Positions 1 through 9,179 of a DNA stretch of 56,495 nt are shown here, in pieces. Within the stretch, counting starts at the first letter, position 1, and every line of letters begins with the position of its first letter. This DNA comes from an uncultured bacterium (GTDB lineage: Bacteria > Bacillota > Bacilli > Lactobacillales > Lactobacillaceae): positions 1 to 56,495 of the forward strand of contig CAJMLF010000011.1 in the NCBI GenBank assembly GCA_905214235.1. Direction: 5' to 3'. Below the pieces are notes generated by a model that was not told the origin of the DNA, did not search any database, and worked only from the letters and a program-made list of their open reading frames with translations. The position numbers and the translations under genes are program-made.

Positions 1-7
1 CAGACAT
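1..7 (-). CDS. rpsP: Start of a gene running off the window, probably rpsP (S16)
   Basis: Only ATG-TCT-G is inside the window, with a strong GGGAGGTG ribosome binding site just upstream (about 13-20). I call ribosomal protein S16 because rpsP commonly follows ffh in Firmicutes; the coding sequence itself is too short to prove this. It has its own promoter. Confidence 0.5.
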
Positions 8-41
8 TTTTGCACCTCCCTGAATTCTTTTAACAGGTAAT

Positions 42-70
42 AATATACCAGTCTTAGAAGAGAATGTAAA
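42..70 (-). promoter_or_regulatory. Sigma-A-type promoter for the gene after ffh (rpsP)
   Basis: On the minus strand TTTACA (65-70) and TATATT (42-47) are separated by exactly 17 bases, followed about 22 bases later by a strong ribosome binding site and ATG. This indicates that S16 expression is not solely dependent on readthrough from ffh. Confidence 0.8.
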
Positions 71-100
71 GTAGTTTTTCTTGACAGGCTAAATTATTTT

Positions 101-1549
101 CTATTTCCGCTTCTTGCGGAGCTTGCGCAGCTTCTTAATCCGCTTGGCCTTGTCCTTCTTCATCTTGCGGGCCATCCGGTTCATCGCCATCTGCCCCATC
201 TTACCGCCTGGCATCTGACCGCCAAACATGTTCTGCATGCCGCTCATGTTCCCGTTGGTGACCTGCTTCATCATCTTCCGCATCTGGTTGAACTGCTTGA
301 TCATCCGGTTAACTTCCACGATTGGCCGGCCCGCCCCTGCGGCCAGGCGGCGCCGCCGGCTCGGGTTCATCAGGTCGGGGTTCTCCCGCTCCTCAGGGGT
401 CATCGAGAGGACGATGGCCTTGATGTGGGTAAACTGCTTCGGGTCAATGTTGATGTTCTTTAGGGCCGGGTTATTGGCCATCCCCGGCATCATCTTGATG
501 ATATTTTCGATGGGGCCCATCTTGGTGACCTGGTCCATCTGGGCGAGAAAATCGTTGTAGTCAAAGGTGTTTTCCCGCATCTTGTCCATGGTCTCTTGGG
601 CCTGTTCTTCGTCGAAGTTCTTCTGGGCCTTTTCGATCAGGGTCATCATGTCCCCCATGCCCAGGATCCGTGAAGCCATCCGGTCGGGGTGGAAGACGTC
701 CAGGTCTTCCATCTTTTCCCCTTCACCGACGAACTTGATTGGCTTCCCGGTGACGGCCCGGATTGACATGGCGGCCCCACCACGGGTGTCCCCATCCAGC
801 TTGGTCAGGACAACCCCGGTGATGTCGAGCTTGTCGTCAAATCCCTGGGCGGTGTTGACCGCGTTTTGCCCGGTCATCGAGTCGATTACCAGGAGGATTT
901 CGTCCGGGTTGACCAGCTTCTTGATGTTGGCCAGTTCGTTCATCAGCTGTTCATCGATCTGTAGGCGCCCGGCCGTATCGATGATCACGTAGTCGTTGTG
1001 GTTTTGCTTGGCAACTTCCATCCCCTCGCGGACGATCTCCACGGGGGCAACGTCGGTCCCCTTCTCAAAGACCGGCACGTCGATTTGGTCGGCCACCTGT
1101 TGCAGCTGGGTGATGGCGGCTGGCCGGTAGACGTCGGCCGCGATGAACAGTGGCCGGGCGTGGTCCTCGTTCTTCAACCGCAGAGCTAACTTCCCCGCGG
1201 TGGTCGTTTTACCGGCCCCTTGGAGCCCAACCATCATGATAACCGTTGGAATGTGCTTGGCTTTGTTGAGGGGAACGGCTTCCTCCCCCATCAGCTTGGT
1301 CAATTCCTCGTTAACGATCTTGACGATTTGCTGGGCGGGGTTCAACCCCTTCAGCACTTCGGCCCCGGCGGCCTTTTCCCGGACCGTCTTTACGAAGTCC
1401 TTAACGACCTTAAAGTTAACGTCGGCTTCCAGGAGGGCGAGGCGGATTTCCCGCATCGTTTCCCGGAGGTCCGCTTCCGTGACCTTAGGCTTGCGCCGTA
1501 GTTTTTCCATCGCCTTTTGCAGGCGCTCAGTTAATCCTTCAAATGCCAT
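101..1549 (-). CDS. ffh: Signal recognition particle protein Ffh (SRP54)
   Basis: The GTPase subunit of the signal recognition particle, which binds signal sequences on ribosomes together with 4.5S/SRP RNA and hands them to FtsY at the membrane. The 482-aa protein has an N-terminal helical domain (about 1-90), a GTPase domain with G1 GLQGAGKTT (108-116), DTAGR (191-195) and TKLDG (249-253), and a methionine-rich M domain from about residue 300 ending in a very basic lysine/arginine tail. Full length for the family. It follows ylxM by 3 bases and belongs to the ftsY-ylxM-ffh operon. No SRP RNA gene was seen nearby. Confidence 0.98.
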   Translation of the reverse strand: MAFEGLTERLQKAMEKLRRKPKVTEADLRETMREIRLALLEADVNFKVVKDFVKTVREKAAGAEVLKGLNPAQQIVKIVNEELTKLMGEEAVPLNKAKHIPTVIMMVGLQGAGKTTTAGKLALRLKNEDHARPLFIAADVYRPAAITQLQQVADQIDVPVFEKGTDVAPVEIVREGMEVAKQNHNDYVIIDTAGRLQIDEQLMNELANIKKLVNPDEILLVIDSMTGQNAVNTAQGFDDKLDITGVVLTKLDGDTRGGAAMSIRAVTGKPIKFVGEGEKMEDLDVFHPDRMASRILGMGDMMTLIEKAQKNFDEEQAQETMDKMRENTFDYNDFLAQMDQVTKMGPIENIIKMMPGMANNPALKNINIDPKQFTHIKAIVLSMTPEERENPDLMNPSRRRRLAAGAGRPIVEVNRMIKQFNQMRKMMKQVTNGNMSGMQNMFGGQMPGGKMGQMAMNRMARKMKKDKAKRIKKLRKLRKKRK

Positions 1550-1552
1550 TGT

Positions 1553-1894
1553 TTATTCTTCCTCCAAACTTTCCAAATGGCCAACCAAGTCGTTCAGCTT
1601 GGCATCGTCTGGGTAGTGGGTACGCACGTAATTTTGGATCTCGTCTGCCTGCTTATTGCGCGCCTGAAACTCGGCGTAAAGGTGCAACTTGGCCTCGTAG
1701 TCTTCCAAAATATTCTCTGTCCGCTTGATATTATCATAAACCGCCTGGCGACTCACGTGAAAGTTCTCGGCAATCTCGCCAAGAGAGTAGTCATCCCCGT
1801 AGTAGAGCTCCAGGTAGTCGTTTTGCTTCTTGGTCAAGAGCGGCTGGTAAAACTCAAAGAGGGAGTTAATCCGGTAGTTCTTTTCAATTTCCAT
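1553..1894 (-). CDS. ylxM: YlxM/p13-family helix-turn-helix protein
   Basis: A 113-aa protein of the YlxM (UPF0122) family, almost always encoded just before ffh in Firmicutes. A sigma-region-4-like helix-turn-helix is visible around residues 20-60, in the stretch reading [20 protein letters not shown]. In streptococci the homologue influences SRP GTPase activity; its role here is inferred from that and from position. It sits 12 bases after ftsY and 3 bases before ffh, so the three SRP-pathway genes are co-transcribed. Confidence 0.93.
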   Translation of the reverse strand: MEIEKNYRINSLFEFYQPLLTKKQNDYLELYYGDDYSLGEIAENFHVSRQAVYDNIKRTENILEDYEAKLHLYAEFQARNKQADEIQNYVRTHYPDDAKLNDLVGHLESLEEE

Positions 1895-1906
1895 CGTGAA
1901 CTCTCC

Positions 1907-3418
1907 CTAGTCGACCTCGACCAGGCCCTTGAAGAGGCCGTAAACGAAGTCGCTGGCGTTGAACTTCTGCAAGTCATCGACCTTTTCACCAAGGCCCACG
2001 TACTTGACGGGCAGGTGGAGTTCGTTCCGGATTGCCAGGACAATCCCCCCACGGGCCGTCCCGTCAAGCTTGGTCAGGACAATCCCGGTGACGTCCGTAC
2101 TCTGCTTAAAGAGCTTGGCCTGGTTGAGGGCGTTTTGCCCCGTCGTGGCGTCCAAGACCAGCAGGACTTCGTGAGGCGCGTCCGGAATCTCCCGGGTCAG
2201 AATCCGCTTCATCTTGGCCAGCTCGTTCATCAGGTTGACCTTGTTCTGTAGCCGGCCGGCTGTATCAACGAAGAGGATGTCGTAGTCCTCCTTCTTGGCC
2301 TTTTGGACCGCGTCGAAGACTACCGCCGCCGGGTCGCCGTTCTCTGGCCCGGTGACGATGTCGACACCGTCACGCTTGGCCCAGACATCCAGCTGTTCCG
2401 TGGCCCCGGCCCGGAATGTGTCGGCGGCCGCCAGCAGGACCTTCTTGCCCTGCTTCTTGAAGAGGGCTGCCATCTTCCCGATGGTGGTCGTCTTCCCGGC
2501 CCCGTTGACGCCGACGAACATGATCACGGTCGGGCCTTCCTTAGCCATCTGCAAGGCTGGTTTCTCGTCCTTGCCGGCCTCGTCGTAGAGGTCCACCATC
2601 TTCTCGATGATGACGTTCGAGACGTCCTGCTTGCTCTTGGCGTTCTCCAGCTTAACCTCTTCTCTGAGCTCATCACTGAGTTTCATCGCCATGTCGTAGC
2701 CGACATCGGATTCAATCAGCATGTCCTCCAGGTCGTCGAAGAAGTCCTCGTCGACGTGGCGGAAGTTGGCCAAGAAGCGGTTCAGCCGGGCACCGAATCC
2801 GGTCCGCGACTTCTCCAACCCCTTGTCGTACTTCTTCTCTGTCTTATCTTCCGTATCCGCTGCCGAGGCCGCACTATCCGCTGGTTCGGGTGCGGTCGAT
2901 GCGGGCGTCGTCGGTTGGGTTGGTGCGGTGCTGGCTGGTGCTGGCTCGGTAGCGCTTGTTGGCGCTGGGGCCGTCGGCTGGGCACTGGTGGATGCTGGCT
3001 CAGTAGGCGCAGTTTCACTGGCGGATGCCGGTGCTTCACTTGGTGCAGTTGGGGCCGCACTCACTGCTGCCGGTTCCGGTGTCGTTGGTTCGGCACTAGC
3101 CGGCTCAGTTGGCTGCGGCTGCTCACTGGCCACACTGCTTGGTGCGGTCGTCGGCTGCGTTGGTTCTGGAGCCGTTGTTGGCTGAATCACTGCCGGCTCA
3201 GTGGCCGTGGTGGCCGGCGTTGGTTGGGCCGCCGGTTGACTCTCGGCAGGCGTCGATTGCGTTTGCGCAGGGGCCGGCGGCGTCACCTGGACCGCCTCAC
3301 TAGCGGGGGTCGTCGGCTGGGCGCTGGCCGCTGACGCTGGTGTGGTCGGGGCGCTAGGAGCTGCCGATTCTTCCTGTTTTTTCTTTTTATGACGGCGGAA
3401 AATATCAAATAATCCCAT
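1907..3418 (-). CDS. ftsY: SRP receptor GTPase FtsY with long low-complexity linker
   Basis: Membrane-associated receptor for the Ffh-ribosome complex. The C-terminal NG domain carries G1 GVNGAGKTT (303-311), DTAGR (385-389) and TKLDG (449-453). A basic N-terminus (residues 1-15, FRRHKKKK) is followed by a linker of about 170 residues (18-190) made almost entirely of Ala, Pro, Thr, Ser, Glu and Gln in irregular PTTPAS/PTEPAS-like units; most Bacillus-type FtsY proteins lack so long a linker. It starts 2 bases after smc, consistent with the rnc-smc-ftsY operon. Confidence 0.98.
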   Translation of the reverse strand: MGLFDIFRRHKKKKQEESAAPSAPTTPASAASAQPTTPASEAVQVTPPAPAQTQSTPAESQPAAQPTPATTATEPAVIQPTTAPEPTQPTTAPSSVASEQPQPTEPASAEPTTPEPAAVSAAPTAPSEAPASASETAPTEPASTSAQPTAPAPTSATEPAPASTAPTQPTTPASTAPEPADSAASAADTEDKTEKKYDKGLEKSRTGFGARLNRFLANFRHVDEDFFDDLEDMLIESDVGYDMAMKLSDELREEVKLENAKSKQDVSNVIIEKMVDLYDEAGKDEKPALQMAKEGPTVIMFVGVNGAGKTTTIGKMAALFKKQGKKVLLAAADTFRAGATEQLDVWAKRDGVDIVTGPENGDPAAVVFDAVQKAKKEDYDILFVDTAGRLQNKVNLMNELAKMKRILTREIPDAPHEVLLVLDATTGQNALNQAKLFKQSTDVTGIVLTKLDGTARGGIVLAIRNELHLPVKYVGLGEKVDDLQKFNASDFVYGLFKGLVEVD

Positions 3419-3420
3419 GA

Positions 3421-6400
3421 CTATTCCTCCTCGTTTTCTTCATTCAAGTTTTCAACGACATCGACGGAGACCATCTTGGAGACTCCGGACTCCTGCATGG
3501 TGACCCCGTACAAGACATTGGCCCCCATCATCGTTCCCTTCCGGTGGGTAATCACGATGAACTGTGGCCCCGTCTTGCCGAAGCGGTTGAGGTAGTTGGC
3601 AAAGCGCTGCACGTTGACCTCATCAAGCGCCGCTTCCGGTTCGTCTAGGATGGCAAACGGTACCGGCCGGACCTTCAGGATGGCAAACAGCAGGGTAATC
3701 GCGGTCAGGGCCCGTTCCCCACCGGACAGCAGGTTCATGTGCTGGTTCTTCTTGCCCGGTGGCTGGGCCATGATGTCAACCCCCGTGTTCAAGAGGTCGT
3801 GGGGGTCGGTCAAGACCAGCTTGGCCTGGCCGCCCGCGAAGATCTGCTGGAAGGTCTCGTTGAAGGCTGCCGAAACCTTCTTAAAGGTTGCGGTGAAGCG
3901 CTGCTCAACCTGGCCGTCCATCTCGGCCATCGTCTGTTTGAGCTGGTCGCGGGACTCCAGGAGGTCGGTCTGCTGCCCCTTCAGGAAGTCATATCGTTCC
4001 TTGACCCGGTCGTACTCCTCGATGGCACTAACGTTGACCTCGCCCAGCTCGGCAATTCCCCGCCGCAAGAGCTTCAGACGAATTGCTAACTGCGAATCAC
4101 TAATTTCCTTGTCAACCTTCTGGCGGGCCTCGTCAATCGTCATTGAATAGTTATCGTTCAGGCGGTTAAGCAGCTGGTCAATCTTGCCCTCGCTGCGGAC
4201 CCGCCGTTCGTTTAAGTCGTTTAAATCATCCTTGGCCGCCCGTTCGAGTTCCTGGAGGCGCTGGTGGTCGTTTTCGGCCGCCGCCAACTGGTCCTCGACC
4301 TGGCTGACCTGCTGGTTCAGCTCCTTCAGCTGGGCCTGGTGGGCCGCCAACTTCTTCTTGGCCGTTGCCAGGGCTGCCGCCGTGGACTCCGTACTATCAT
4401 CCGCCGACTGGAGTTCCTGGGCGAGCTGGTCACGCTGGCTGCGGAGCTGGTCGGCCGCCGCATCCAGTTCGGCCAGCTGGTGGTCGAGGCCTTGTTCTTG
4501 CCGGGCATACTGCTGGCTGCGTTCCTCGGCCACCGCCAGCCACTGTCTGAGCTGGTGAATCCGCTCGCTCTGACTATCGGCATCCGTCTGAAGGGCCCGA
4601 ATCTGCTGGTTAACCTGCTGGGTCGCTTTTTGGACCTTGGCCAACTGCTGGTCGGTATCCTCCTGGGCCGCCTGGTTATCGGCCAAAGCGGACTGGAAGT
4701 CCTGGTGCTGGTTATCCTGGAGGGCGGACTGGCGCTTCAGGGTGTTGATCTGGCGGTCAACTTCTGCCTGCTGGTCGGCCAGGACCCTGGATTGGCCCTG
4801 GGCATCCTGCAGCCGCCCCTGGTAACCGTGTAGTTCCTCCTGAAGGGCGGTTACCTGGGCCTGGCCCCGCTGGTGGGAGGCCTGTAAAGCTGCCACCCGC
4901 TTTTCCAGTTGCTTTGCCTGGTCCTGTTGGCGCTTCAAGAGGGCGTCCAGTTCCTTACCCGACTGCTTCTGACTGAGCAGGCCGTGCTGGTGGTGACGGT
5001 TCGCCCCACCGGTCATCGCCCCGCTGGCGTTGATCAGCTGGCCGTCCAGGGTCACCACCCGTAACTGGTGGTGGCCGGCCCGGGCAACCGCCGTGGCGTG
5101 GTCGAGGTTGTCAACGATGACCGTGTTAGCCAGGAGGTGGTTGACAATAATCTGGTAGCGGTCTTCGTACTTGATCAGATCGGTGGCCCGGCCAACGTAG
5201 CCCGGCAGGTTAGCCACCGTCGGGCTGACCGTCACCGGCCGCCGGGAACTCAGGGTGTCCAACGGCAGGATGGTCACCCGCCCGGCGCGCTGGCTGATCA
5301 GGTAGTGAATGATTTGCTTCCCGGTTGCCTGGCTGTCGACCACCAGCTGCTGGAGCTGGCCGCCAAGGACGGTTTCAATCGCCGTCGTCAGCTTGGCCGG
5401 CACCTCAACCAGCTCACTGACCGCCCCGGCGAGACCAGGAAACTGGCGGCGGTTTTTCAGGACCGCCTGGACGCCCCGGTAGTAGCCAGCATATTCGTCT
5501 TCCATTGCCCGGAAGTTCTTGATCCGGGACTCGGTCGAGTGGGCATCCCCGAGGGCCTGGTACCACTGCCGCTGGGTCTCCTGGTACTGGTTCGTCAGGT
5601 CGGATAATTTCTGTTGGGTATCAGTTAGCTTGGCCTGGCAGTCCTTAACCTGGGCCGTCAACTGGTCAATCTTGTCCTGGGCCGCTTGTCCCTGCTTTTC
5701 CAGGGCCGCGCGCTTCTCCTGGCGGGCGGCCAGGTCAGCGTTACTCTGTTTCTCCTGGCTCAACCGCTGCTGGTGACCCTGCTTCAGAAAGTTCTCCTGG
5801 TTGTGGAGGGTCGTCTGCTTCTGGAGGAGGTCAATCTGCTGGTCGCGCAGGTGGTTGAGGCGGTCCTGGAGCTTAGCAATCTGCTCCTGGCCGGTCAGCT
5901 GTTCAGCATCCGCCAAGTCCGCCTGGTGGCTTTCAACAGCCGCCTGGTGGCTGGCTTCCTGCTTCTTGAGGTCCGCCAACTGGTCCTGGATTGAACTAAC
6001 GGCGGCCGCATTCTTGGCCAGTTGTTCCTGGAGGCGGTCCTGCTCACGTTCTTGCTGCTGGTGCTTGACCGTGGAGACCGACTGCTTGGAATTGTAGCCG
6101 GCAATCAACTCGGTCTGCTGGAGAATCGCCTGCTGGAGGCGGTCCTTTTCGTTCAGGAGGTCCGCCCGCTGTTTCTTTAATTCGGCCAGCTTGCTAGCGG
6201 CCGCCTTGGCTTGGTCCTGGTACTGGTCAGCCAACTGCTTAGCCTGGTCGACCTTGCCCGTCGTGGCCGCCATTTGCTCGTGCACGCGGTCGTAGTTACG
6301 GACCAACTGAGTGCGGTCAAAGCGGTCCAGCTGCTCTTTTTGTTCGAGGTAGTCCTTGGCCAAGGCACTCTGGTCCGCCAAGGGTTCCAGCTGACTATTC

Positions 6401-6993
6401 AGCTCACTGATGATGTCATTGACCCGGTTAAGGTTATCCATCGTGGCGGACAGGCGCTTTTCGGCGGTCTCCTTGTTCTTCCGGTACTTGGCAACCCCGG
6501 CGACCGCTTCAATAATCGCCCGCCGGTCAGCCGGTTTCCCGTTGAAGACCGCTTCAATCCGGCCCTGGGAGATGATGGAGAAAGACTCCCGGCCCAGGCC
6601 CGAATCGATGAAGAGGTCAACGATGTCCTTTAGCCGGACCTTCTGCCCGTTGATCAAGTACTCACTGTCCCCGTTGCGGTAGAGCTTCCGGGTGATTGTC
6701 AGCTCGGTGAAGTTGCTGGCCAGGTAGTGGTCACTGTTATCAAAGGTGATAGAGACCAGCGCCCGGTTCAGTGGGGCCCGGTCGGCGGAACCGTTGAAGA
6801 TCACGTCGGCCATCTTGTCCCCACGGAGGTGACGGGCCGACTGTTCACCCATCACCCAGCGGATGGCTTCGATGATGTTGCTCTTCCCGCTACCGTTGGG
6901 GCCGACGATCCCGGTCATTCCTTCTTCAAATTTAATCGTGGTTTTGTGCGCAAATGATTTAAAACCATCTAAAGTTAACGACAATAATTGCAT
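3421..6993 (-). CDS. smc: Chromosome partition protein Smc
   Basis: ATPase of the bacterial condensin complex (with ScpA/ScpB, not in this window), compacting and segregating the chromosome. The 1190-aa protein has Walker A GPNGSGKSN (31-39), long glutamine-rich coiled coils, a hinge around residues 510-670 with glycine-rich turns, the ABC signature LLSGGERA (from 1088) and Walker B AILDEPEAALDE (about 1114-1125). Length and domain order are normal. It lies between rnc (18 bases) and ftsY (2 bases), the conserved Firmicutes order. Confidence 0.98.
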   Translation of the reverse strand: MQLLSLTLDGFKSFAHKTTIKFEEGMTGIVGPNGSGKSNIIEAIRWVMGEQSARHLRGDKMADVIFNGSADRAPLNRALVSITFDNSDHYLASNFTELTITRKLYRNGDSEYLINGQKVRLKDIVDLFIDSGLGRESFSIISQGRIEAVFNGKPADRRAIIEAVAGVAKYRKNKETAEKRLSATMDNLNRVNDIISELNSQLEPLADQSALAKDYLEQKEQLDRFDRTQLVRNYDRVHEQMAATTGKVDQAKQLADQYQDQAKAAASKLAELKKQRADLLNEKDRLQQAILQQTELIAGYNSKQSVSTVKHQQQEREQDRLQEQLAKNAAAVSSIQDQLADLKKQEASHQAAVESHQADLADAEQLTGQEQIAKLQDRLNHLRDQQIDLLQKQTTLHNQENFLKQGHQQRLSQEKQSNADLAARQEKRAALEKQGQAAQDKIDQLTAQVKDCQAKLTDTQQKLSDLTNQYQETQRQWYQALGDAHSTESRIKNFRAMEDEYAGYYRGVQAVLKNRRQFPGLAGAVSELVEVPAKLTTAIETVLGGQLQQLVVDSQATGKQIIHYLISQRAGRVTILPLDTLSSRRPVTVSPTVANLPGYVGRATDLIKYEDRYQIIVNHLLANTVIVDNLDHATAVARAGHHQLRVVTLDGQLINASGAMTGGANRHHQHGLLSQKQSGKELDALLKRQQDQAKQLEKRVAALQASHQRGQAQVTALQEELHGYQGRLQDAQGQSRVLADQQAEVDRQINTLKRQSALQDNQHQDFQSALADNQAAQEDTDQQLAKVQKATQQVNQQIRALQTDADSQSERIHQLRQWLAVAEERSQQYARQEQGLDHQLAELDAAADQLRSQRDQLAQELQSADDSTESTAAALATAKKKLAAHQAQLKELNQQVSQVEDQLAAAENDHQRLQELERAAKDDLNDLNERRVRSEGKIDQLLNRLNDNYSMTIDEARQKVDKEISDSQLAIRLKLLRRGIAELGEVNVSAIEEYDRVKERYDFLKGQQTDLLESRDQLKQTMAEMDGQVEQRFTATFKKVSAAFNETFQQIFAGGQAKLVLTDPHDLLNTGVDIMAQPPGKKNQHMNLLSGGERALTAITLLFAILKVRPVPFAILDEPEAALDEVNVQRFANYLNRFGKTGPQFIVITHRKGTMMGANVLYGVTMQESGVSKMVSVDVVENLNEENEEE

Positions 6994-7011
6994 GCTTATC
7001 TTCTCTCAACG

Positions 7012-7710
7012 TTACTTCGTCGTGCGGAGCTTTTCCAACGCCTTCTTTGCCGCCTGCATCTCCGCCTGCTTCTTTGAAGACCCGCGCCCTTCGGCAATGA
7101 CCTTGCCATCTGCCGAAACATTGACGTGGAATTGGGGGTCGTTTTCCGTTCCCTGTTCGTCCAGGAGGTGGTATTCAATCAGGACGTCCCCATCGCGTTG
7201 CAAGAATTCCTGAAGGCTAGTTTTGGCATCAACGGCGTGGTCAAACCAGCCCATGTCGAGCTTCGGGAAGATTACCCGGTGGACAAACTTCTCCACAGCG
7301 GGCCGTCCCTGGTCAAGGTAGAGGGCGCCGACGAAGGATTCAAAGATGTCGCAGAGCAGGCCCGGACGCTGGCGGGCACCGGCCATCTCTTCCCCGTGTC
7401 CCAGCCGGATGTACTGGTCAAAGTGACACTCCTTGGCAAACTTGGAGAAGCTGTCCTCGCAGACCATCGCCGCCCGCAGACGGGTCAGCTTACCCTGGGG
7501 GAGTTCAGGGTAGCGCTTGTAGATGTATTCAGAGACAATTAGTTCCAACACGGCATCGCCAAGAAATTCGATCCGTTCGTAAAACTTCAGGTGCTGGTTG
7601 GGGTGTTCATTAACGTAGGAAGCCTGGGTAAAGGCTTCTGCTAATAAACTCGGGTCAGCAAAGTGAATATCAAATTCCTTGGCCAAGTAGTCTTGCAGTT
7701 CGTTAATCAT
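7012..7710 (-). CDS. rnc: Ribonuclease III
   Basis: Double-stranded RNA endonuclease that matures rRNA precursors and some mRNAs. The catalytic signature ERIEFLGDAVLE is at 45-56 with the second acidic cluster around CDIFESFVGALY, and a C-terminal dsRNA-binding domain (about 155-230) contains the GSSKKQAEMQAA helix. 232 aa, normal length. A TATAAT-like -10 (7756-7761) about 50 bases upstream suggests its own promoter, separate from acpP, whose transcript ends at a terminator at 7805-7829. Confidence 0.98.
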   Translation of the reverse strand: MINELQDYLAKEFDIHFADPSLLAEAFTQASYVNEHPNQHLKFYERIEFLGDAVLELIVSEYIYKRYPELPQGKLTRLRAAMVCEDSFSKFAKECHFDQYIRLGHGEEMAGARQRPGLLCDIFESFVGALYLDQGRPAVEKFVHRVIFPKLDMGWFDHAVDAKTSLQEFLQRDGDVLIEYHLLDEQGTENDPQFHVNVSADGKVIAEGRGSSKKQAEMQAAKKALEKLRTTK

Positions 7711-7804
7711 AAACCTATTCCTTTCTTATCTTCATTAAAATATTGATTCTTTCCTATTATACTAGACAAGTCTTTTCCTGGGCAGGATTTTTCGCTTTAA
7801 AAAG

Positions 7805-7829
7805 AAAAAAGCCGAACGAGCCGGCTTCT
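7805..7829 (-). terminator. Intrinsic terminator after acpP
   Basis: On the minus strand AAGCCG and CGGCTT pair around a short loop and are followed by a run of T. It lies just after the acpP stop codon and separates acpP from rnc. Confidence 0.85.
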
Positions 7830-7834
7830 TGCGT

Positions 7835-8095
7835 TTAATCTGCTGTGTGTTGGTCGATATAGTCAACCACTTCACCAATGGTGCTCAGCTTTTCGGCTTC
7901 GTCATCGGCGATCTCAGCATTAAAAGTATCTTCTAGTTCAAGAACGAATTCAACAAAGTCAATTGAGTCGGCATCCAAATCCGTCTTCAGGTTCAAATCA
8001 TCCGTGATCTTGGCCCGGTCGATGTCAAAATGATCGGCCACGATTTCGGAAACCTTGTTAAAAATTTGGGTACGCTTATTATCATTTTCAGCCAT
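7835..8095 (-). CDS. acpP: Acyl carrier protein
   Basis: Small acidic carrier protein of type II fatty acid synthesis (86 aa). The phosphopantetheine attachment serine is Ser44 in the motif DADSIDF; many ACPs read DSL, so the DSI variant is minor. PlsX, encoded 36 bases upstream, uses acyl-ACP, so plsX-acpP forms a functional pair. The fabD and fabG genes found between plsX and acpP in Bacillus are absent here, so fatty-acid elongation genes must be elsewhere or lacking. Confidence 0.97.
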   Translation of the reverse strand: MAENDNKRTQIFNKVSEIVADHFDIDRAKITDDLNLKTDLDADSIDFVEFVLELEDTFNAEIADDEAEKLSTIGEVVDYIDQHTAD

Positions 8096-8131
8096 GGTAA
8101 ATAACCTCTCTTTATTAAGTACGCTCCTATT

Positions 8132-9163
8132 TTATTCGTTTTTGTCCTGCTTGTCTACTACTGAAGCTTGACCGAAGAATTCAACCGTCTTCTCAATGAC
8201 TCCCGAGGTCAGCATTGTCCGGATTTGGCCAATGGTATTCTTAACCGCCTTGGCATCCGAGGAACCATGGGTCTTAACGACTGGCGCCTTCAGGCCAAGG
8301 AGAACGGCCCCGCCGTAAGTGGAGGCACTCATCTTCTTACCAATCTGGTGGAAGACTGGTTTCAAGAAGAGGTAGCCCAGCTTAGCCCGCAGGCCCCCGT
8401 TTAAGATCCCGTCCTTAATCAGGGACAGCATCATCTTGGCGGTTCCCTCAGTGGCCTTCAGGGCCGCGTTGGCCGTCCAGCCATCGCTGACCACCACGTC
8501 GGCCTTGCCGTACAGGAGGTCACCGGATTCAATGTTGCCGACAAAGTTGATGCCCTCCTCGGCATTCAGGTCCTGCCAAACAGCCTTATGGAGCTGGTCC
8601 CCCTTGTCCTCTTCGGCCCCGTTATTGAGCAGGGCAACCCGGGGATTATCCACGCCCAAGACGTTTTCGGCGTAGAACTTACCCAGGTAGCTAAACTGCA
8701 CCAGGTTGCGTTCCTTGCTCTCGGCGTTGGCCCCGGTGTCCAGGTAGACGAAGCTGTGGCGGTCGGCACCCGGCTGGGTAATCGGCAGGATGCTGGTCAG
8801 GCCGGGCCGGTCGATCCCCTTGATCCGGCCAACAATGAAGATTCCGGCCGCCAGGACAGCCCCAGTGTTGCCGGCGGAGAAGAAGGCGTCTGCCTCCCCC
8901 TCCTTGACGGCCCGGGCTGCCCGGACGATTGAAGAGTCCTTCTTCTTCCGGATTGCCCGGACGGGTTCCTCACCCATTGAGATTTCCTCAGTGGTGGCCA
9001 TAATGGTCAGCCGGTCGTTGTTCTTGATCAGGGGTTTAACCTTGGCCGGGTCACCGAACAGCTCAAATTCCAGGTCCGGGTACTGGTCACGGGCCTGCTC
9101 AACCCCCTCGATAATCGCTTGTGGGGCGTTGTCGCCACCCATTGCATCAACGGCAATTTTCAT
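8132..9163 (-). CDS. plsX: Phosphate acyltransferase PlsX
   Basis: Converts acyl-ACP to acyl-phosphate, the donor used by PlsY for the first step of phospholipid synthesis. The 343-aa protein begins with the family signature MKIAVDAMGGDNAP. I chose the ATG at 9163 because AGGAGG lies directly upstream (9171-9176); an in-frame start 29 residues earlier would overlap recG and add sequence unlike the family. It follows recG by 16 bases and precedes acpP. FapR, often upstream in bacilli, is not present. Confidence 0.97.
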   Translation of the reverse strand: MKIAVDAMGGDNAPQAIIEGVEQARDQYPDLEFELFGDPAKVKPLIKNNDRLTIMATTEEISMGEEPVRAIRKKKDSSIVRAARAVKEGEADAFFSAGNTGAVLAAGIFIVGRIKGIDRPGLTSILPITQPGADRHSFVYLDTGANAESKERNLVQFSYLGKFYAENVLGVDNPRVALLNNGAEEDKGDQLHKAVWQDLNAEEGINFVGNIESGDLLYGKADVVVSDGWTANAALKATEGTAKMMLSLIKDGILNGGLRAKLGYLFLKPVFHQIGKKMSASTYGGAVLLGLKAPVVKTHGSSDAKAVKNTIGQIRTMLTSGVIEKTVEFFGQASVVDKQDKNE

Positions 9164-9179
9164 CTTTCTTCCTCCTCGT

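Noticed and set aside
1..100. SRP RNA gene next to ffh
   Set aside because: Searched by eye around ffh for the conserved 4.5S tetraloop region; only a protein-gene promoter and ribosome binding site are present.
2303..3334. Long plus-strand open frame of 343 codons opposite ftsY
   Set aside because: It is antisense to the repetitive, GC-rich linker of ftsY, which keeps stops out of the opposite frame; composition is Arg/Gly/Trp-rich and it has no ribosome binding site or promoter.
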